A stretch of DNA of 34,098 nt from an uncultured Prochlorococcus sp. (lineage in GTDB: Bacteria > Cyanobacteriota > Cyanobacteriia > PCC-6307 > Cyanobiaceae). Position 1 is the stretch's first letter. The number at the start of each line of letters is the position of its first letter. Both the position numbers and the translations under genes were made by a program. The notes beneath the pieces are model-generated. The model was given only the letters and a program-made list of their open reading frames with translations. It searched no databases and was not told where the DNA came from. Location: positions 1 to 34,098 of the forward strand of contig CACCZQ010000003.1 of assembly GCA_902550485.1 (NCBI GenBank). The letters run 5' to 3'. Of this stretch, positions 18,651 through 29,129 are shown piece by piece.

Positions 18651-19523
18651 GTGGACATACCCAAAATTCAATGGTACCCAGGCCATATCGCAAAAGCAGA
18701 AAAGAAATTATCTGAAGTCATCAATAAAGTAGATCTAGTTATAGAAGTTAGAGATGCACGAATTCCTTTGTCAACAGGACATCCACACTTAAATAAATGG
18801 ATAAATAATAAAAAACATATTCTTGTTATTAACAGATCAGACATGATCTCCCCTAATACAATCAATAGTTGGAATAAATGGTTTAATGCAAAAGATCAAT
18901 ATCCTCTTTGGTGTGATGCTAAAAGAGGAATAGGTATTAAAGAAATTTGTAAGTCAGCCAAAGACTCTAGATCTGCAATCGATGATAGAAGACTCTCTAG
19001 AGGGATGCGAATTAGGCCAATTAGAGCCCTTACACTTGGTTTCCCAAACGTAGGAAAGTCAGCATTAATTAATAGAATTGCAAAAAAAAGAGTTGTAGAT
19101 AGCGCTAGGAAAGCAGGCGTGACTCGTAATTTAAGATGGATAAAATTAGAAAGTGGTATAGATCTGCTAGATGCTCCTGGTGTTATACCTCCAAATTTAG
19201 AAGATCAAAAATCAGCACTTAATCTTGCACTGTGTGACGACATTGGTGAAGCTGCTTATGAAATAGAGAGTGTCGCAATTGAATTTATCAAAATTATATC
19301 CATTCTCATCAAAGATAAGAATGCGAATATCTCAGTTAAACAAATATCTAATAGATATGGAGTTGATATTGCAAAAGGCTTTAAGAGTCCTTCTGCTTGG
19401 ATCAACGAAGCAGCTTCAAAACATACCGCAGGCGACAAAAGGAGAATGTCTCATAAGTTATTGGAAGATTATAGAAATCAAATGCTGGGTAAAATTGCTT
19501 TAGAAGTCCCACTATGGAATTAG
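18651..19523 (+). CDS. rbgA: Ribosome-biogenesis GTPase, RbgA/YlqF type
   Basis: A 290-residue circularly permuted GTPase. The start IPKIQWYPGHIAKAEK is the family signature. The motif order is permuted: G4 NRSD at residues 61-64 and G5-like WCDAKRG precede G1 GFPNVGKSALIN (about 130-141), a G2 threonine in AGVTRN, and G3 LLDAPGV. RbgA binds the late 50S intermediate and is needed for L16 incorporation. The start is GTG at 18651, since no ATG precedes the conserved WYPGH. The end overlaps the next gene by 10 bases, so the GTPase and the rRNA pseudouridine synthase are probably translated from one message and both act on the large subunit. Confidence 0.93.
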   Translation: MDIPKIQWYPGHIAKAEKKLSEVINKVDLVIEVRDARIPLSTGHPHLNKWINNKKHILVINRSDMISPNTINSWNKWFNAKDQYPLWCDAKRGIGIKEICKSAKDSRSAIDDRRLSRGMRIRPIRALTLGFPNVGKSALINRIAKKRVVDSARKAGVTRNLRWIKLESGIDLLDAPGVIPPNLEDQKSALNLALCDDIGEAAYEIESVAIEFIKIISILIKDKNANISVKQISNRYGVDIAKGFKSPSAWINEAASKHTAGDKRRMSHKLLEDYRNQMLGKIALEVPLWN

Positions 19524-20473
19524 ATAATCAAAATTCTTTCGGCATTGGAGAAGGTGAGCTTATAGAAATTATTTATGAGCTACCTCTTCCTATGAGGCTA
19601 GACAGATGGTTGGTAAGTAAAAGGCCAGAACAAAGTAGAGCAAGAATTCAACACTTTATAAATGCAGGTTTAGTACTTGTAAACTACAAGACCGCGAAAG
19701 CAAAGACCCCATTAAAAAATGGCGACAATGTTCAAATATGGATGCCTCCTCCAGAACCTCTTATTTATTTAAAACCTGAAAAAATGGATTTAAATATCCT
19801 TTATGAAGACGAGCACATCATAGTAATTAATAAACAATCAGGACTAATTGTTCATCCAGCTCCTGGACACAAATCTGGAACTTTAGTGAATGGATTACTT
19901 TTTCACTGTAAAGATCTACCTGGAATTAATGGGAAACTAAGACCTGGGATTGTTCACAGATTAGATAAAGATACCTCCGGATGTATGGTTGTTGCAAAAA
20001 GCCAAGAGGCATTAGTAAATCTCCAGAAACAAATTAAAGAAAAAATAGCATCACGCGAATATATTGCAGTAATTCATGGAGCACCGAATTCTGAAGAAGG
20101 CCAAATAGTGGGAAACATTGGCAGAGATAAATTAAATAGATTGAAATATAAAGTAGTTGAAGAAACTTCAGGAAGGTATGCCTGTACCTATTGGAAATTA
20201 GAAGAAAGATTTGGGAATTACTCATTAATGAGTTTCAAACTAGATACGGGGCGAACGCATCAAATAAGAGTGCATTGCGCTCACATTAATCATCCAATTG
20301 TGGGTGATCCGTTATATGGAAGATGTAAAAAATTACCATGTAAATTAGATGGCCAAGCTTTACACGCCATTAAGCTTGGACTTATACATCCAATAAATGG
20401 TAAAGAAATGATATTTGAATCAGAATTACCATTAGATTTTCAAAAATTACTAAGTGTTCTTAAAATTAAATAA
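19514..20473 (+). CDS. rluD: RluA-family pseudouridine synthase, RluD type
   Basis: A 319-residue enzyme. An S4 RNA-binding domain (MRLDRWLVSKRPEQSRARIQ, about 27-85) precedes the catalytic domain. The catalytic aspartate is Asp151 in HRLDKDTSG, and the supporting motifs are LIVHPAPGH, VKxREYIAVIHG-like AREYIAVIHG, and GRTHQIRVHCAHINHPIVGDPLYG. The S4 domain plus this length match RluD, which modifies helix 69 of 23S rRNA. The exact target uridines cannot be read from sequence. It overlaps the rbgA-like gene upstream by 10 bases and the opposite-strand ABC gene downstream by 8. Confidence 0.9.
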   Translation: MELDNQNSFGIGEGELIEIIYELPLPMRLDRWLVSKRPEQSRARIQHFINAGLVLVNYKTAKAKTPLKNGDNVQIWMPPPEPLIYLKPEKMDLNILYEDEHIIVINKQSGLIVHPAPGHKSGTLVNGLLFHCKDLPGINGKLRPGIVHRLDKDTSGCMVVAKSQEALVNLQKQIKEKIASREYIAVIHGAPNSEEGQIVGNIGRDKLNRLKYKVVEETSGRYACTYWKLEERFGNYSLMSFKLDTGRTHQIRVHCAHINHPIVGDPLYGRCKKLPCKLDGQALHAIKLGLIHPINGKEMIFESELPLDFQKLLSVLKIK

Positions 20474-22064
20474 GATTCAAAGAGGAATTTAGAAGCGATT
20501 TTGTATACGTGTTTTGAGTTTTAGTGAATATTGTGGAACTGTCTCCTTCATCAACTATCTTTCCGTGATTCATAACTAGCAACCTATCACAAAATCTTTT
20601 AGCAATGCCCAAATCATGAGTAATAAAGATAATCGTTAAATTCATTTTTTCTTGCAAGACTCTAAGTAATTCAAGAATCTCTATTTTTACTGAAGCATCC
20701 AACATATTAACGCTCTCATCACAAATCAAAATTTTTGGTTTCAACAATAGCGCTCTGGCTAATGAAATTCTTTGCAATTGACCACCAGATAATTGGCTAG
20801 GATAAGAATAAAAAAAATCATTATTTAAGGGAAGATTCAAATTTCTAAACATTAATTTTATTTCTTTTTCGATTTTTCTTTTATCTGAAATTTTTTGAAT
20901 AAAAAATATATCTTCCAAAATACTTTTAATTGTCATTTTCGGGTTCAAGCTTGAAAAAGGATCTTGAAAAATAATTTGCACTTTATTGTTCTTTTTAAAA
21001 GATTTATTTTTTTTCGATGCATGATTTTTATCATAAATTTTGATTTCACCACCTCTTACTTTAAGAAGTCCAATTAAAGCCCTACATAATGTACTCTTAC
21101 CACTCCCTGAAGAACCAACTATTCCAAGAGTCTCATTCTCATATAACTTGAAACTAACTTCATTTAAAGCCTTATTCCATTTATTAATAAAAATTGAAGA
21201 ATTTAATTTATACCAATGTCTAAGGTTATTTACCTCTAGAACGATCTGATCTCGAGCATTATTTTTAGTATTTGGTTCTAATACTATTTTTGAAGCATTT
21301 ACTAACTTTTTCCCGATATCTGATTTTGGTGATTGAAAAATATCTAATATATTCCCTTTTTCAACAATCGATCCCTTTTCAATTATTGCAACTTTTTTAC
21401 ACCACTTTGCTGCAAGATTAATATCATGACTAATTAAAATTAAAGTTGTATCAAATTCATTACATAGATGAATTATTTCTTGCATAATTTCAAAACTTGT
21501 TTTGGTATCTAAGCTTGTTGTAGGCTCATCAGCTATTAATAATTTAGGTTTCAAAGCAAGTGCCATTGCTATAGAAACTCTCTGTCTCATTCCGCCGCTA
21601 AATTGATGTGGGAAAGAATCAAGTCTACTTTCTTCAATTCCGACTTTTTGAAAAACTTCTCTTACTAATTTTTTAATAGCTAAAGATGATTTAGTTTGAT
21701 CATGTGTTTGAAATAATTCATATAAATGATCCCCAACTTTCATTAGCGGATTAAGTTTTTTTATAGAGTCTTGATAAATAAATCCAAAATTCTTTCTTCT
21801 AAATAATTGTGCATCTTTGTTATTTATTTTCCTAGGATCTACATTAGAAATCGATAGATACCCTTTAGAAGTGGCCTTTGCAGGCAATATATTTACTAAT
21901 GTTTTTGCAAAAGTGGTCTTTCCACATCCAGAAGGTCCTATTATGGCCAAATGATCTCCACTATCTATTTCCAAATTAAAATTTTTGATAATAGGTTGCT
22001 TTTTTAGACCATATTTAACAGTAAGATTTTTAACTACAATAATTTTTTCTTTATTTTTTTCCAT
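20466..22064 (-). CDS. ABC transporter protein with two fused ATPase domains (dipeptide/oligopeptide type)
   Basis: A 532-residue soluble protein with two complete ABC cassettes. Cassette 1 has Walker A GPSGCGKTT at residues 43-51, signature FSGGMRQRVSIAMALALKP and Walker B LLIADEPTTSLD. Cassette 2 has Walker A GSSGSGKST near 317-325, signature LSGGQLQRISLARALLLKP and Walker B ILICDESVNMLD. The order and the signatures match DppD-DppF/OppD-OppF fused in one chain, as in YejF/GsiA-type proteins, so it should energise uptake of peptides or a similar solute. No permease or binding-protein gene is adjacent, so the substrate is unknown. The second D-loop (DESVNMLD) deviates from the usual DEPTSALD. 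Confidence 0.88.
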   Translation of the reverse strand: MEKNKEKIIVVKNLTVKYGLKKQPIIKNFNLEIDSGDHLAIIGPSGCGKTTFAKTLVNILPAKATSKGYLSISNVDPRKINNKDAQLFRRKNFGFIYQDSIKKLNPLMKVGDHLYELFQTHDQTKSSLAIKKLVREVFQKVGIEESRLDSFPHQFSGGMRQRVSIAMALALKPKLLIADEPTTSLDTKTSFEIMQEIIHLCNEFDTTLILISHDINLAAKWCKKVAIIEKGSIVEKGNILDIFQSPKSDIGKKLVNASKIVLEPNTKNNARDQIVLEVNNLRHWYKLNSSIFINKWNKALNEVSFKLYENETLGIVGSSGSGKSTLCRALIGLLKVRGGEIKIYDKNHASKKNKSFKKNNKVQIIFQDPFSSLNPKMTIKSILEDIFFIQKISDKRKIEKEIKLMFRNLNLPLNNDFFYSYPSQLSGGQLQRISLARALLLKPKILICDESVNMLDASVKIEILELLRVLQEKMNLTIIFITHDLGIAKRFCDRLLVMNHGKIVDEGDSSTIFTKTQNTYTKSLLNSSLNLI

Positions 22065-22118
22065 GATTTATAGCAAATTTTTCTAGACATAAATAAAATA
22101 CATCTAAAGCAATATAAA

Positions 22119-24428
22119 ATGTCCGAGGCAGCTGCAAATTCAAAAGAAAAAAACGAAATTGAAGTTTCCAAAACTATTTTGCCTGAAAATAAAAAATATG
22201 AAAGTGAATCTTTGAATTATCAAATAAACATTCCCGATTGGCTTCTTAAAGATATTCATAATTTTGAAAAATCAAATAAAGAAAATGATGAGAATCAAAA
22301 CCTTATAGTAAAGGCTTTTAAACTTGCTTATAAAGCTCATGATGGACAATACCGTGCTAGCGGCGAGCCATACATTATCCACCCGGTTGCTGTTGCAAAT
22401 CTCCTTAAAGAAATAGGTGCTAGTTCATCTGTTATTGCTGCAGGCCTTTTACATGATGTAGTTGAAGATACTGGCACTGATTTATCTGAAATAGAAACAA
22501 AATTTGGATTAGAAGTAAAAATACTTGTAGAGGGTGTAACAAAATTAGGCGGCATTCACTTTAACAACAGGACTGAAGCACAAGCTGAAAATCTTAGGAA
22601 AATGTTTTTGGCTATGGCCAGCGATATCAGAGTTGTCTTAGTTAAACTTGCAGATCGACTTCATAATATGAGAACAATTGAATGGCTAAATGATGAGAAA
22701 AAACTAAGAATAGCGAGAGAAACAAGAGAGATTTATGCACCATTAGCTAATCGACTAGGAATAAACAGATTTAAATGGGAATTAGAAGATTTAGCTTTTA
22801 AATTCCTAGAGCCTAAAGAATATCTAGATCTTAAAGATCAAATCGCCGTCAAAAGAAGTGATAGAGAAAAAAGATTAAAAGTAACTTTGAATCTTATGAA
22901 GGAAAACTTGATTTCAGCGGGTTTGAAAAATTTTGAAATAACAGGAAGGCCAAAACATCTTTATGGCATCTGGAGCAAAATGGAAAGACAACAAAAGCAT
23001 TTTCACGAGATTTATGATGTTGCTGCCCTAAGAATTATCGTGGACAATTCAGATAGTTGTTATAGAGCTTTAGCAGTTGTTCATGATACTTTCAAACCAA
23101 TTCCAGGTAGATTTAAAGACTATATAGGATTACCAAAACCCAATGGATATCAGTCCTTACACACTTCTGTGATTGGAAGACATCGACCTATTGAAGTTCA
23201 AATTAGAACTACTTCGATGCATCAAATTGCTGAATATGGTATTGCCGCTCATTGGCAATATAAAGAGGGTGGTTCTCCTGCTAAAAGTAATGCCGAGAGA
23301 TTTAATTGGCTAAGACAATTAGTAGAATGGCAACAAGAAGGTAATGAAAGGGATCATAATGATTATTTAGCTTCAATTAAAGAAGATTTATTTGATGAAG
23401 AAGTATTTGTAATCACTCCAAAAGGAGATGTTGTTGGTTTAAGGAAAGGATCTACCGCGATAGATTTCGCCTACAGAATCCATTCTGAAGTTGGAAATCA
23501 CTGTAATGGAATAAGAATTAATGAAAAGCTTTCTCCATTATCTACAGCACTTCAAAATGGTGACTTCATAGAAATTTTGACAAGTAATAATACTACTCCA
23601 AGCTTGGATTGGCTGAACTTTGTAGTTACGCCAACTGCTAAAAATAGAATTCGCCAATGGTATAAGAAAAGCCATCGTGATGAAACGATTAAAAGAGGTA
23701 GAGATTTACTTGAAAAAGAAGTAGGTAGAAACGGTTTTGAAGCATTACTTTCTAGTGAAGCCATGAAAAAAGTTGCAAATCGATGCAATTTAAAAACTAC
23801 TGAAGACCTTCTTGCATCTCTTGGTTTTGGTGGTTTAACTTTGCATCAAGTATTAAACAGACTAAGAGAAGAAATAAAATTACAGACAGAAGATGTAAAA
23901 AATGATTCTGACTCTGAAATAGCAAAATCTCTTAAAAGTAATAATAATTTATCCACTAATCAATCTAATACAGCAGCTAAATCACCAATTTCCGGGATAG
24001 AAGGTCTTGATTACAGAATAGGTAAATGCTGTTCCCCACTCCCAGGCGAGGATATTATCGGAACTGTGTCGCTCGGCAACCATGGGATAACTATACATAG
24101 GGAAGATTGTGAAAATGTAATACCAATTCCAATAGAGAGAAGATTACCTGTCGGTTGGAATCAAGATAATAAAACTGGCGATAATAAGTTTCCAATTCAG
24201 CTAAGAATAGAAGTAATTGATCGAGTTGGAGTTCTTAAAGATATTCTTATGCGGTTATCTGATAAAGGTATAAACGTTAGTGATGCCAATGTTAAAACTG
24301 CTTATGGTAAACCAGCTATTATAAATCTCTGTGTAGGTCTTGAAAGTTATAATCAACTTCACAAAACAATTGAACAAATTAAATCAATGGCAGATGTTTT
24401 AGATATTGCCAGAGTTGGACAAAGTTAA
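22119..24428 (+). CDS. spoT: Bifunctional RelA/SpoT-family (p)ppGpp synthetase-hydrolase
   Basis: A 769-residue long RSH protein. After a polar N-terminus comes the HD hydrolase domain (YIIHPVAVA, then GLLHDVVEDT, and KLADRLHNMRT), with the metal-binding residues intact. The synthetase domain follows (about 265-400) with YDVAALRIIV and RFKDYIGLPKPNGYQSLHT. The specificity motif is RFKD at 331-334, the bifunctional type, not the EFDD of synthetase-only RelA. The TGS domain (EVFVITPKGDVVGL, about 425-485), a zinc-finger-like region (RIGKCCSPLPGED) and a C-terminal ACT domain complete the chain. It makes and degrades the alarmone in starvation or darkness. The gene stands alone, divergent from the ABC protein by 54 bases. 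Confidence 0.95.
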   Translation: MSEAAANSKEKNEIEVSKTILPENKKYESESLNYQINIPDWLLKDIHNFEKSNKENDENQNLIVKAFKLAYKAHDGQYRASGEPYIIHPVAVANLLKEIGASSSVIAAGLLHDVVEDTGTDLSEIETKFGLEVKILVEGVTKLGGIHFNNRTEAQAENLRKMFLAMASDIRVVLVKLADRLHNMRTIEWLNDEKKLRIARETREIYAPLANRLGINRFKWELEDLAFKFLEPKEYLDLKDQIAVKRSDREKRLKVTLNLMKENLISAGLKNFEITGRPKHLYGIWSKMERQQKHFHEIYDVAALRIIVDNSDSCYRALAVVHDTFKPIPGRFKDYIGLPKPNGYQSLHTSVIGRHRPIEVQIRTTSMHQIAEYGIAAHWQYKEGGSPAKSNAERFNWLRQLVEWQQEGNERDHNDYLASIKEDLFDEEVFVITPKGDVVGLRKGSTAIDFAYRIHSEVGNHCNGIRINEKLSPLSTALQNGDFIEILTSNNTTPSLDWLNFVVTPTAKNRIRQWYKKSHRDETIKRGRDLLEKEVGRNGFEALLSSEAMKKVANRCNLKTTEDLLASLGFGGLTLHQVLNRLREEIKLQTEDVKNDSDSEIAKSLKSNNNLSTNQSNTAAKSPISGIEGLDYRIGKCCSPLPGEDIIGTVSLGNHGITIHREDCENVIPIPIERRLPVGWNQDNKTGDNKFPIQLRIEVIDRVGVLKDILMRLSDKGINVSDANVKTAYGKPAIINLCVGLESYNQLHKTIEQIKSMADVLDIARVGQS

Positions 24429-24445
24429 TTTTAAAACATATCAAT

Positions 24446-24889
24446 CTATCTTTTACTTTTTATCTTGAAGATAAAGAAAACAATACTGCCGCAAATCAAA
24501 GCTAATAAAATACCTACACAAGATGAACCTAAGAGTAATTTTAAGGAAAAAATCCTACCTTGTTTCCATAAGTCATCAACAACTAAACTTTTTTCAAGAA
24601 TTTTATTAGAAGGATTATTTAAAAAAATCGAACCAACTTTATAGTTAAAATAATAAAGTGGAATATAAGTAAAAGGGTTGCTGATCCAGGTACCAATTGC
24701 AGCTAGAACAATATTTCCCTTAGCTATTTTTGCAAAAAATACTCCCATTAAAGTCTGAAAACCAAAAAATGGAAAACAACCACTAAATACCCCTATAGCT
24801 AAACCTTTAGCATTAAAGAAAGGACTTCCATTCTGACTCCTAAATAATGATAGAATTTCCTTATAGGTAATATCTCTTTTAAATCTCAT
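24446..24889 (-). CDS. DUF2062 membrane protein
   Basis: A 147-residue membrane protein with the DUF2062 pattern. The region from about residue 28 to 90 shows the conserved order GxFxGCFPFFGFQTLMGVFFAK, then AAIGTWISNPFTYIPLYYFNY. A further hydrophobic segment near 113-138 precedes a basic C-terminal tail (KIKSKR), suggesting it ends in the cytoplasm. Two or three membrane spans are likely. The family is widespread in bacteria without a firmly established biochemical role, sometimes being fused to glycosyltransferases. It converges with spoT and lies 66 bases from the divergent mnmE. No functional tie to either neighbour is evident. Confidence 0.82.
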   Translation of the reverse strand: MRFKRDITYKEILSLFRSQNGSPFFNAKGLAIGVFSGCFPFFGFQTLMGVFFAKIAKGNIVLAAIGTWISNPFTYIPLYYFNYKVGSIFLNNPSNKILEKSLVVDDLWKQGRIFSLKLLLGSSCVGILLALICGSIVFFIFKIKSKR

Positions 24890-24955
24890 TCAGAAAGAAA
24901 ATTTCAAAATTAAATTCTTGATAATCTTACTTAATTATCCATAACAAAGCGAGAG

Positions 24956-26338
24956 ATGGATTCGATAGTTACTACAGAAGATACGATAGCCGCAATTGCT
25001 TCAGCTATAAGTATTGGGAAAGGAGGAGTTGCGATAATAAGAGTATCAGGGAAAGACGCAATAAATTCTTGCAAAAAGATTGTTCAAACTAAATCTAAAT
25101 ATGCATGGGAATCACATAGAGTTTTTCGTGGTTTTATTCAGGAAAATAAACAAAATAAATTTATAGATGAGGTTTTAATTTTAGTGATGAAATCCCCAAA
25201 TAGCTTCACAGGAGAGGATGTCGTTGAACTGCATTGCCATGGCGGAATTATCATAGTAAATAAAGTTTTAAAGATATTATTATCTAGTAATTCTAGAATT
25301 AGACTTGCAAACCCAGGAGAATTTAGTCAAAGAGCTTTTCTTAATGGAAAAATAGACCTTACTCAAGCCGAGTCGATTAATCAATTAATTAATGCAAGCA
25401 ATACCAGATCAGCAGAGTTAGCTTTTAGCGGGGTTCAAGGAGAAATAAAGAAAAAAATTGATGATATTAAAAATGACCTTATAAATCAACTTTGCGAAAT
25501 AGAAGCGAGAGTTGATTTTGAAGAAGACTTCACAGATTTTGATTACACCAAATATCTAAAAAGCATTAAAAAAGTCAAAGGAAAAATTGAATTACTAATA
25601 GAAAATGCAAAAAGAAATTCATATATTCACAATGGAATATCCATTGCGCTTATAGGTAAAACAAATGTTGGGAAAAGCTCTTTATTAAATTTGCTTGCAA
25701 AAAAAGAGAAAGCAATCGTAACTAATATTCCTGGAACAACTAGAGATGTTATTGAAGTTAATTTAACTATTAATGATATTCCAATGAAAATAATTGATAC
25801 TGCTGGCATAAGAGAAACTCATGAACAAATTGAAAGTATTGGAATTAAAAAAAGTTTTGGGAAAATAAAAGAGTCAGATTTTATAATTTATATTTATAGT
25901 CTTGAAGAAGGATTTAATGAAGAAGACAAAAAAATAATACAAGAAATTCCCAAAGAAAAATTAATTACTATTTTGGGCAATAAAAAAGATTTAATTGATT
26001 GCAAAAATATTAATTCAAATGAGTTAAAAAACACAATTCTTATGAGTATTAAGAATAATGATGGTGAAAGATTATTAATAGACACAATTATAAAAAAATG
26101 CGGATTAAAACAAGTAGAAAATATCAATATATTTTTAAACGAAAGACATATAACAAATTTGTCTGCTTGCTTATCTAATTTAAATGATACTGATGAAATA
26201 ATTGAAAATAAATTGCCATTTGATTTGTTATCAATTGAGCTGAGAGATGGAATTCAAAACTTATCTAAAATAACTGGTCAAGAATTAACAGAGGAACTTC
26301 TAGATAATATTTTTTCTAAGTTTTGTATTGGTAAATAA
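24956..26338 (+). CDS. mnmE: tRNA modification GTPase MnmE (TrmE)
   Basis: A 460-residue MnmE. The N-terminal folate-binding domain carries TIAAIASA and RVFRGF, then ELHCHGG and [23 protein letters not shown]. The G domain is inserted in the helical domain, with G1 GKTNVGKS at 234-241, the switch TTRDVIE, G3 DTAGI and G4 GNKKD. The chain ends in the catalytic FCIGK with its cysteine. With MnmG it installs the 5-carboxymethylaminomethyl group on wobble uridine of several tRNAs; its potassium-dependent G domain is a dimerisation switch. The start ATG at 24956 gives the normal N-terminus. Lys and Asn codons are notably frequent, in line with the local AT bias. Confidence 0.97.
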   Translation: MDSIVTTEDTIAAIASAISIGKGGVAIIRVSGKDAINSCKKIVQTKSKYAWESHRVFRGFIQENKQNKFIDEVLILVMKSPNSFTGEDVVELHCHGGIIIVNKVLKILLSSNSRIRLANPGEFSQRAFLNGKIDLTQAESINQLINASNTRSAELAFSGVQGEIKKKIDDIKNDLINQLCEIEARVDFEEDFTDFDYTKYLKSIKKVKGKIELLIENAKRNSYIHNGISIALIGKTNVGKSSLLNLLAKKEKAIVTNIPGTTRDVIEVNLTINDIPMKIIDTAGIRETHEQIESIGIKKSFGKIKESDFIIYIYSLEEGFNEEDKKIIQEIPKEKLITILGNKKDLIDCKNINSNELKNTILMSIKNNDGERLLIDTIIKKCGLKQVENINIFLNERHITNLSACLSNLNDTDEIIENKLPFDLLSIELRDGIQNLSKITGQELTEELLDNIFSKFCIGK

Positions 26339-26420
26339 ATTTGAGTTAAATTACATAGTGATATATAGTTGATTCTCTAACTTCAGTTTAATTTTTATTA
26401 ATTAATTATTTCTTAGTTTA

Positions 26421-27287
26421 GTGGATTTAAATACACAAATAATAAGTAAAATCATTGATAATTGGATCGATGAAGATATAGGTAGGGGAGATCTTACAAG
26501 TTCCTCTATTACAGAAGAGAATGGTAATGCATATTGGATTGCAAAAGAAGAGGGTATATTCTGCGGGGTTGAAATTATAAAAGAAATTTTTAGAAAAATT
26601 GATTTAAAAATCAGTCCAAAATTTAATATCTCTGATGGAGATCAATTTGTTAAAGATCAAAAACTCTTAGAAATATATGGGCCTTCAAAAAGTTTGCTAG
26701 TTAGTGAAAGGATAAGCTTAAATATAGCAATGCATTTATCTGGAATATCAACATACACAAAGAATCTTGTAAATAAGTTAGAAGGTACAAATATAAAATT
26801 AGCAGATACTAGGAAAACGACTCCTGGCTTAAGAATATTTGAAAAATATGCATTCAAATGTGGAGGTGGAGTCAATCATAGAATGGGATTATACGATGCA
26901 GCTATGATAAAAGAAAATCACATTGCATGGACAGATAATCTTAATAATGCAGTAAAAAAAATTCGACTAAATTCGCCTTTTACAACTCATATCATAATTG
27001 AAGCTGAGAATATCGAACAGGCAAAAGAAGCAGTATTAGCAGGAGCAGATAGTGTCTTATTGGATGAACTTAGCCCTGAAATAATCAAAAAAAACGTTCA
27101 AGAATTAAGAGATTTATCAATGAATACCTTAAAAAAAGAAGTAAATAAAAATTTGATAATAGAAGTTTCTGGAATTAACCCTGAAGAAATTAGTAAATAT
27201 CTAATAAAAGGTATTGATTTGATTTCAACAAGTTCTTCAATCACCAAAAGTAATTGGATTGATTTGAGTATGCGTTATATTAATTAA
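26421..27287 (+). CDS. nadC: Nicotinate-nucleotide pyrophosphorylase (quinolinate phosphoribosyltransferase)
   Basis: A 288-residue NadC of normal length. It converts quinolinate and PRPP to nicotinate mononucleotide in de novo NAD synthesis. Motifs: DEDIGRGDLTS near residues 18-27, VSERISLNIAMHLSGIST, the PRPP/quinolinate site TRKTTPGLRIFEKYAFKCGGGVNHR (about 135-158) with its Arg and Lys residues, MIKENHI, EAENIEQ and LLDELSPE. The start is GTG at 26421; no ATG precedes DIGRGDLTS in frame without losing conserved residues. The 82-base gap after mnmE is AT-rich and shows no hairpin. argS starts 27 bases after its stop. Confidence 0.95.
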   Translation: MDLNTQIISKIIDNWIDEDIGRGDLTSSSITEENGNAYWIAKEEGIFCGVEIIKEIFRKIDLKISPKFNISDGDQFVKDQKLLEIYGPSKSLLVSERISLNIAMHLSGISTYTKNLVNKLEGTNIKLADTRKTTPGLRIFEKYAFKCGGGVNHRMGLYDAAMIKENHIAWTDNLNNAVKKIRLNSPFTTHIIIEAENIEQAKEAVLAGADSVLLDELSPEIIKKNVQELRDLSMNTLKKEVNKNLIIEVSGINPEEISKYLIKGIDLISTSSSITKSNWIDLSMRYIN

Positions 27288-27314
27288 TTATATAGATAAA
27301 TAATTGAATAATTA

Positions 27315-29129
27315 ATGCTAATCATTTTTAAAGAATTAACAAAACAATTTGAACAATCTCTTTTAGATAGTCTTGAAAAAAATGATAAAAAAGGAGAATT
27401 CGAAATTCTTCGAAAAAATTTAATTACACAATCATCAAAAGAGGAATTTGGTGATTATCAATGTAATGTTTGTTTAAGTTTATCTAAAATATATAAAAAG
27501 AAACCAAGAGATATTTCTAATGAATTTATTATCCTTTTAAATAAAAATAAAAGCATATCAAAATTATGTAAGAATCTAGAAATAGCTGGACCTGGATTTA
27601 TAAATATAAAATTAAAAGATGAGGTTCTAATAAATGAAATTAAGTCAAATATTCAATGCAATAGGGCTGGCATACCTCTAATTAGAAAAGATTTAAATAG
27701 TGGTTTGTCCAATAAAGTTATTGTAGATTTTTCTAGCCCTAATATTGCTAAAGAAATGCATGTAGGGCATTTAAGATCAACAATAATAGGTGACTCAATA
27801 TCTAGAATTTTCGAGTTAAGAGGTTATGAAGTATTAAGACTCAATCATGTTGGTGATTGGGGAACACAATTTGGCATGCTTATTACTCAGCTCAAAGATT
27901 TATATTCAAATGATCTAGAAGAAATAGGAAAGATCGATATAAGTGATTTAGTTGAATTTTATAAAGAATCAAAAAAAAGATTTGATAACGAATCTGAATT
28001 CCAAAAAAGATCTAGAGAGGAAGTAGTTAAGTTACAAAGTGGAGATATTAAATCGATTAAAGCTTGGAAATTATTATGTGATCAATCAAGGAAAGAATTT
28101 GATGAAATCTATAAAAATTTAAAAATAAAAATTGAAGAAAGAGGTGAATCTTTTTATAATCCCTTCTTAAAATCAGTTATTGATGATTTGAATTTAGAAA
28201 AAATATTAGTAGAAGATCAAGGAGCAAAATGTGTATTTTTAGATGGGATGACTAATAAAGAAGGCAAACCTTTACCGCTAATTATTCAAAAAAAAGATGG
28301 AGGTTTTAATTATGCCACTACAGATCTTGCTGCTATAAGATACAGATTCAATAAACCTCCTAATGGCGATTATGCTTCAAGAATTATTTATGTAACTGAT
28401 CATGGGCAAGCAAATCATTTTGCTGGAGTTTTTCAAGTTGCAAAAAAAGCAAAATGGATCCCAGAAAATTGTCAAGTAGACCATGTCCCTTTTGGATTAG
28501 TTCAAGGAATTGATGGCAAAAAACTAAAGACAAGAGAAGGTGAAACAATACGCCTAAAAGATTTATTAAATGAAGCAGTTAGAAGAGCAAAAGAAGATTT
28601 ATTGAAAAGATTAGAAGATGAAGATCGTTATGAGACCGAAGAGTTTATAGCAAATACTTCAAGAATTATTGGATTAGGAGCTGTTAAGTATGCAGATTTA
28701 AGTCAAAATAGGATTACTAATTATCAATTTAGTTTTGATAAAATGCTTTCCCTTAATGGTAATACTGCTCCTTATTTGTTATATACACTTGTAAGAATTT
28801 TAGGAATTAAAAGAAAAAATGATTTTGTTTATGAATCTAAAGATTTTCAGTACGTAAATTATGAACATAAATCTGAGTGGAAACTTATCAGAAAATTACT
28901 TAGGTTCGATGAAGTCATAATTTCTATTGAAAAAGACTTAATGCCAAATAGATTATGCAATTATCTGTTCGAGCTATGTCAGACTTTTAATAGATTCTAT
29001 GATCAAGTTCCAATCCTCAAAGAAGAAAAAAATATAAAAATCTCTAGGCTTAATTTATGTGACCTAACTGCAAAAACACTAAAATTAAGCTTAGAGCTTT
29101 TAGGAATTGAAACTTTACAAAGAATGTAA
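27315..29129 (+). CDS. argS: Arginyl-tRNA synthetase
   Basis: A 604-residue class I synthetase that charges tRNA-Arg. The N-terminal additional domain (about 1-110) contains [12 protein letters not shown] and GPGFINIKL. The HIGH-like motif is HVGH near residues 149-152 in [21 protein letters not shown]. Then come [14 protein letters not shown], the ATP-site region [44 protein letters not shown] in place of a canonical KMSKS, and the DALR-type anticodon domain with [13 protein letters not shown]. All are as expected for bacterial ArgS. Its stop TAA shares a base with the next ATG (TAATG), so the HisC-like gene is probably translationally coupled. Confidence 0.97.
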   Translation: MLIIFKELTKQFEQSLLDSLEKNDKKGEFEILRKNLITQSSKEEFGDYQCNVCLSLSKIYKKKPRDISNEFIILLNKNKSISKLCKNLEIAGPGFINIKLKDEVLINEIKSNIQCNRAGIPLIRKDLNSGLSNKVIVDFSSPNIAKEMHVGHLRSTIIGDSISRIFELRGYEVLRLNHVGDWGTQFGMLITQLKDLYSNDLEEIGKIDISDLVEFYKESKKRFDNESEFQKRSREEVVKLQSGDIKSIKAWKLLCDQSRKEFDEIYKNLKIKIEERGESFYNPFLKSVIDDLNLEKILVEDQGAKCVFLDGMTNKEGKPLPLIIQKKDGGFNYATTDLAAIRYRFNKPPNGDYASRIIYVTDHGQANHFAGVFQVAKKAKWIPENCQVDHVPFGLVQGIDGKKLKTREGETIRLKDLLNEAVRRAKEDLLKRLEDEDRYETEEFIANTSRIIGLGAVKYADLSQNRITNYQFSFDKMLSLNGNTAPYLLYTLVRILGIKRKNDFVYESKDFQYVNYEHKSEWKLIRKLLRFDEVIISIEKDLMPNRLCNYLFELCQTFNRFYDQVPILKEEKNIKISRLNLCDLTAKTLKLSLELLGIETLQRM

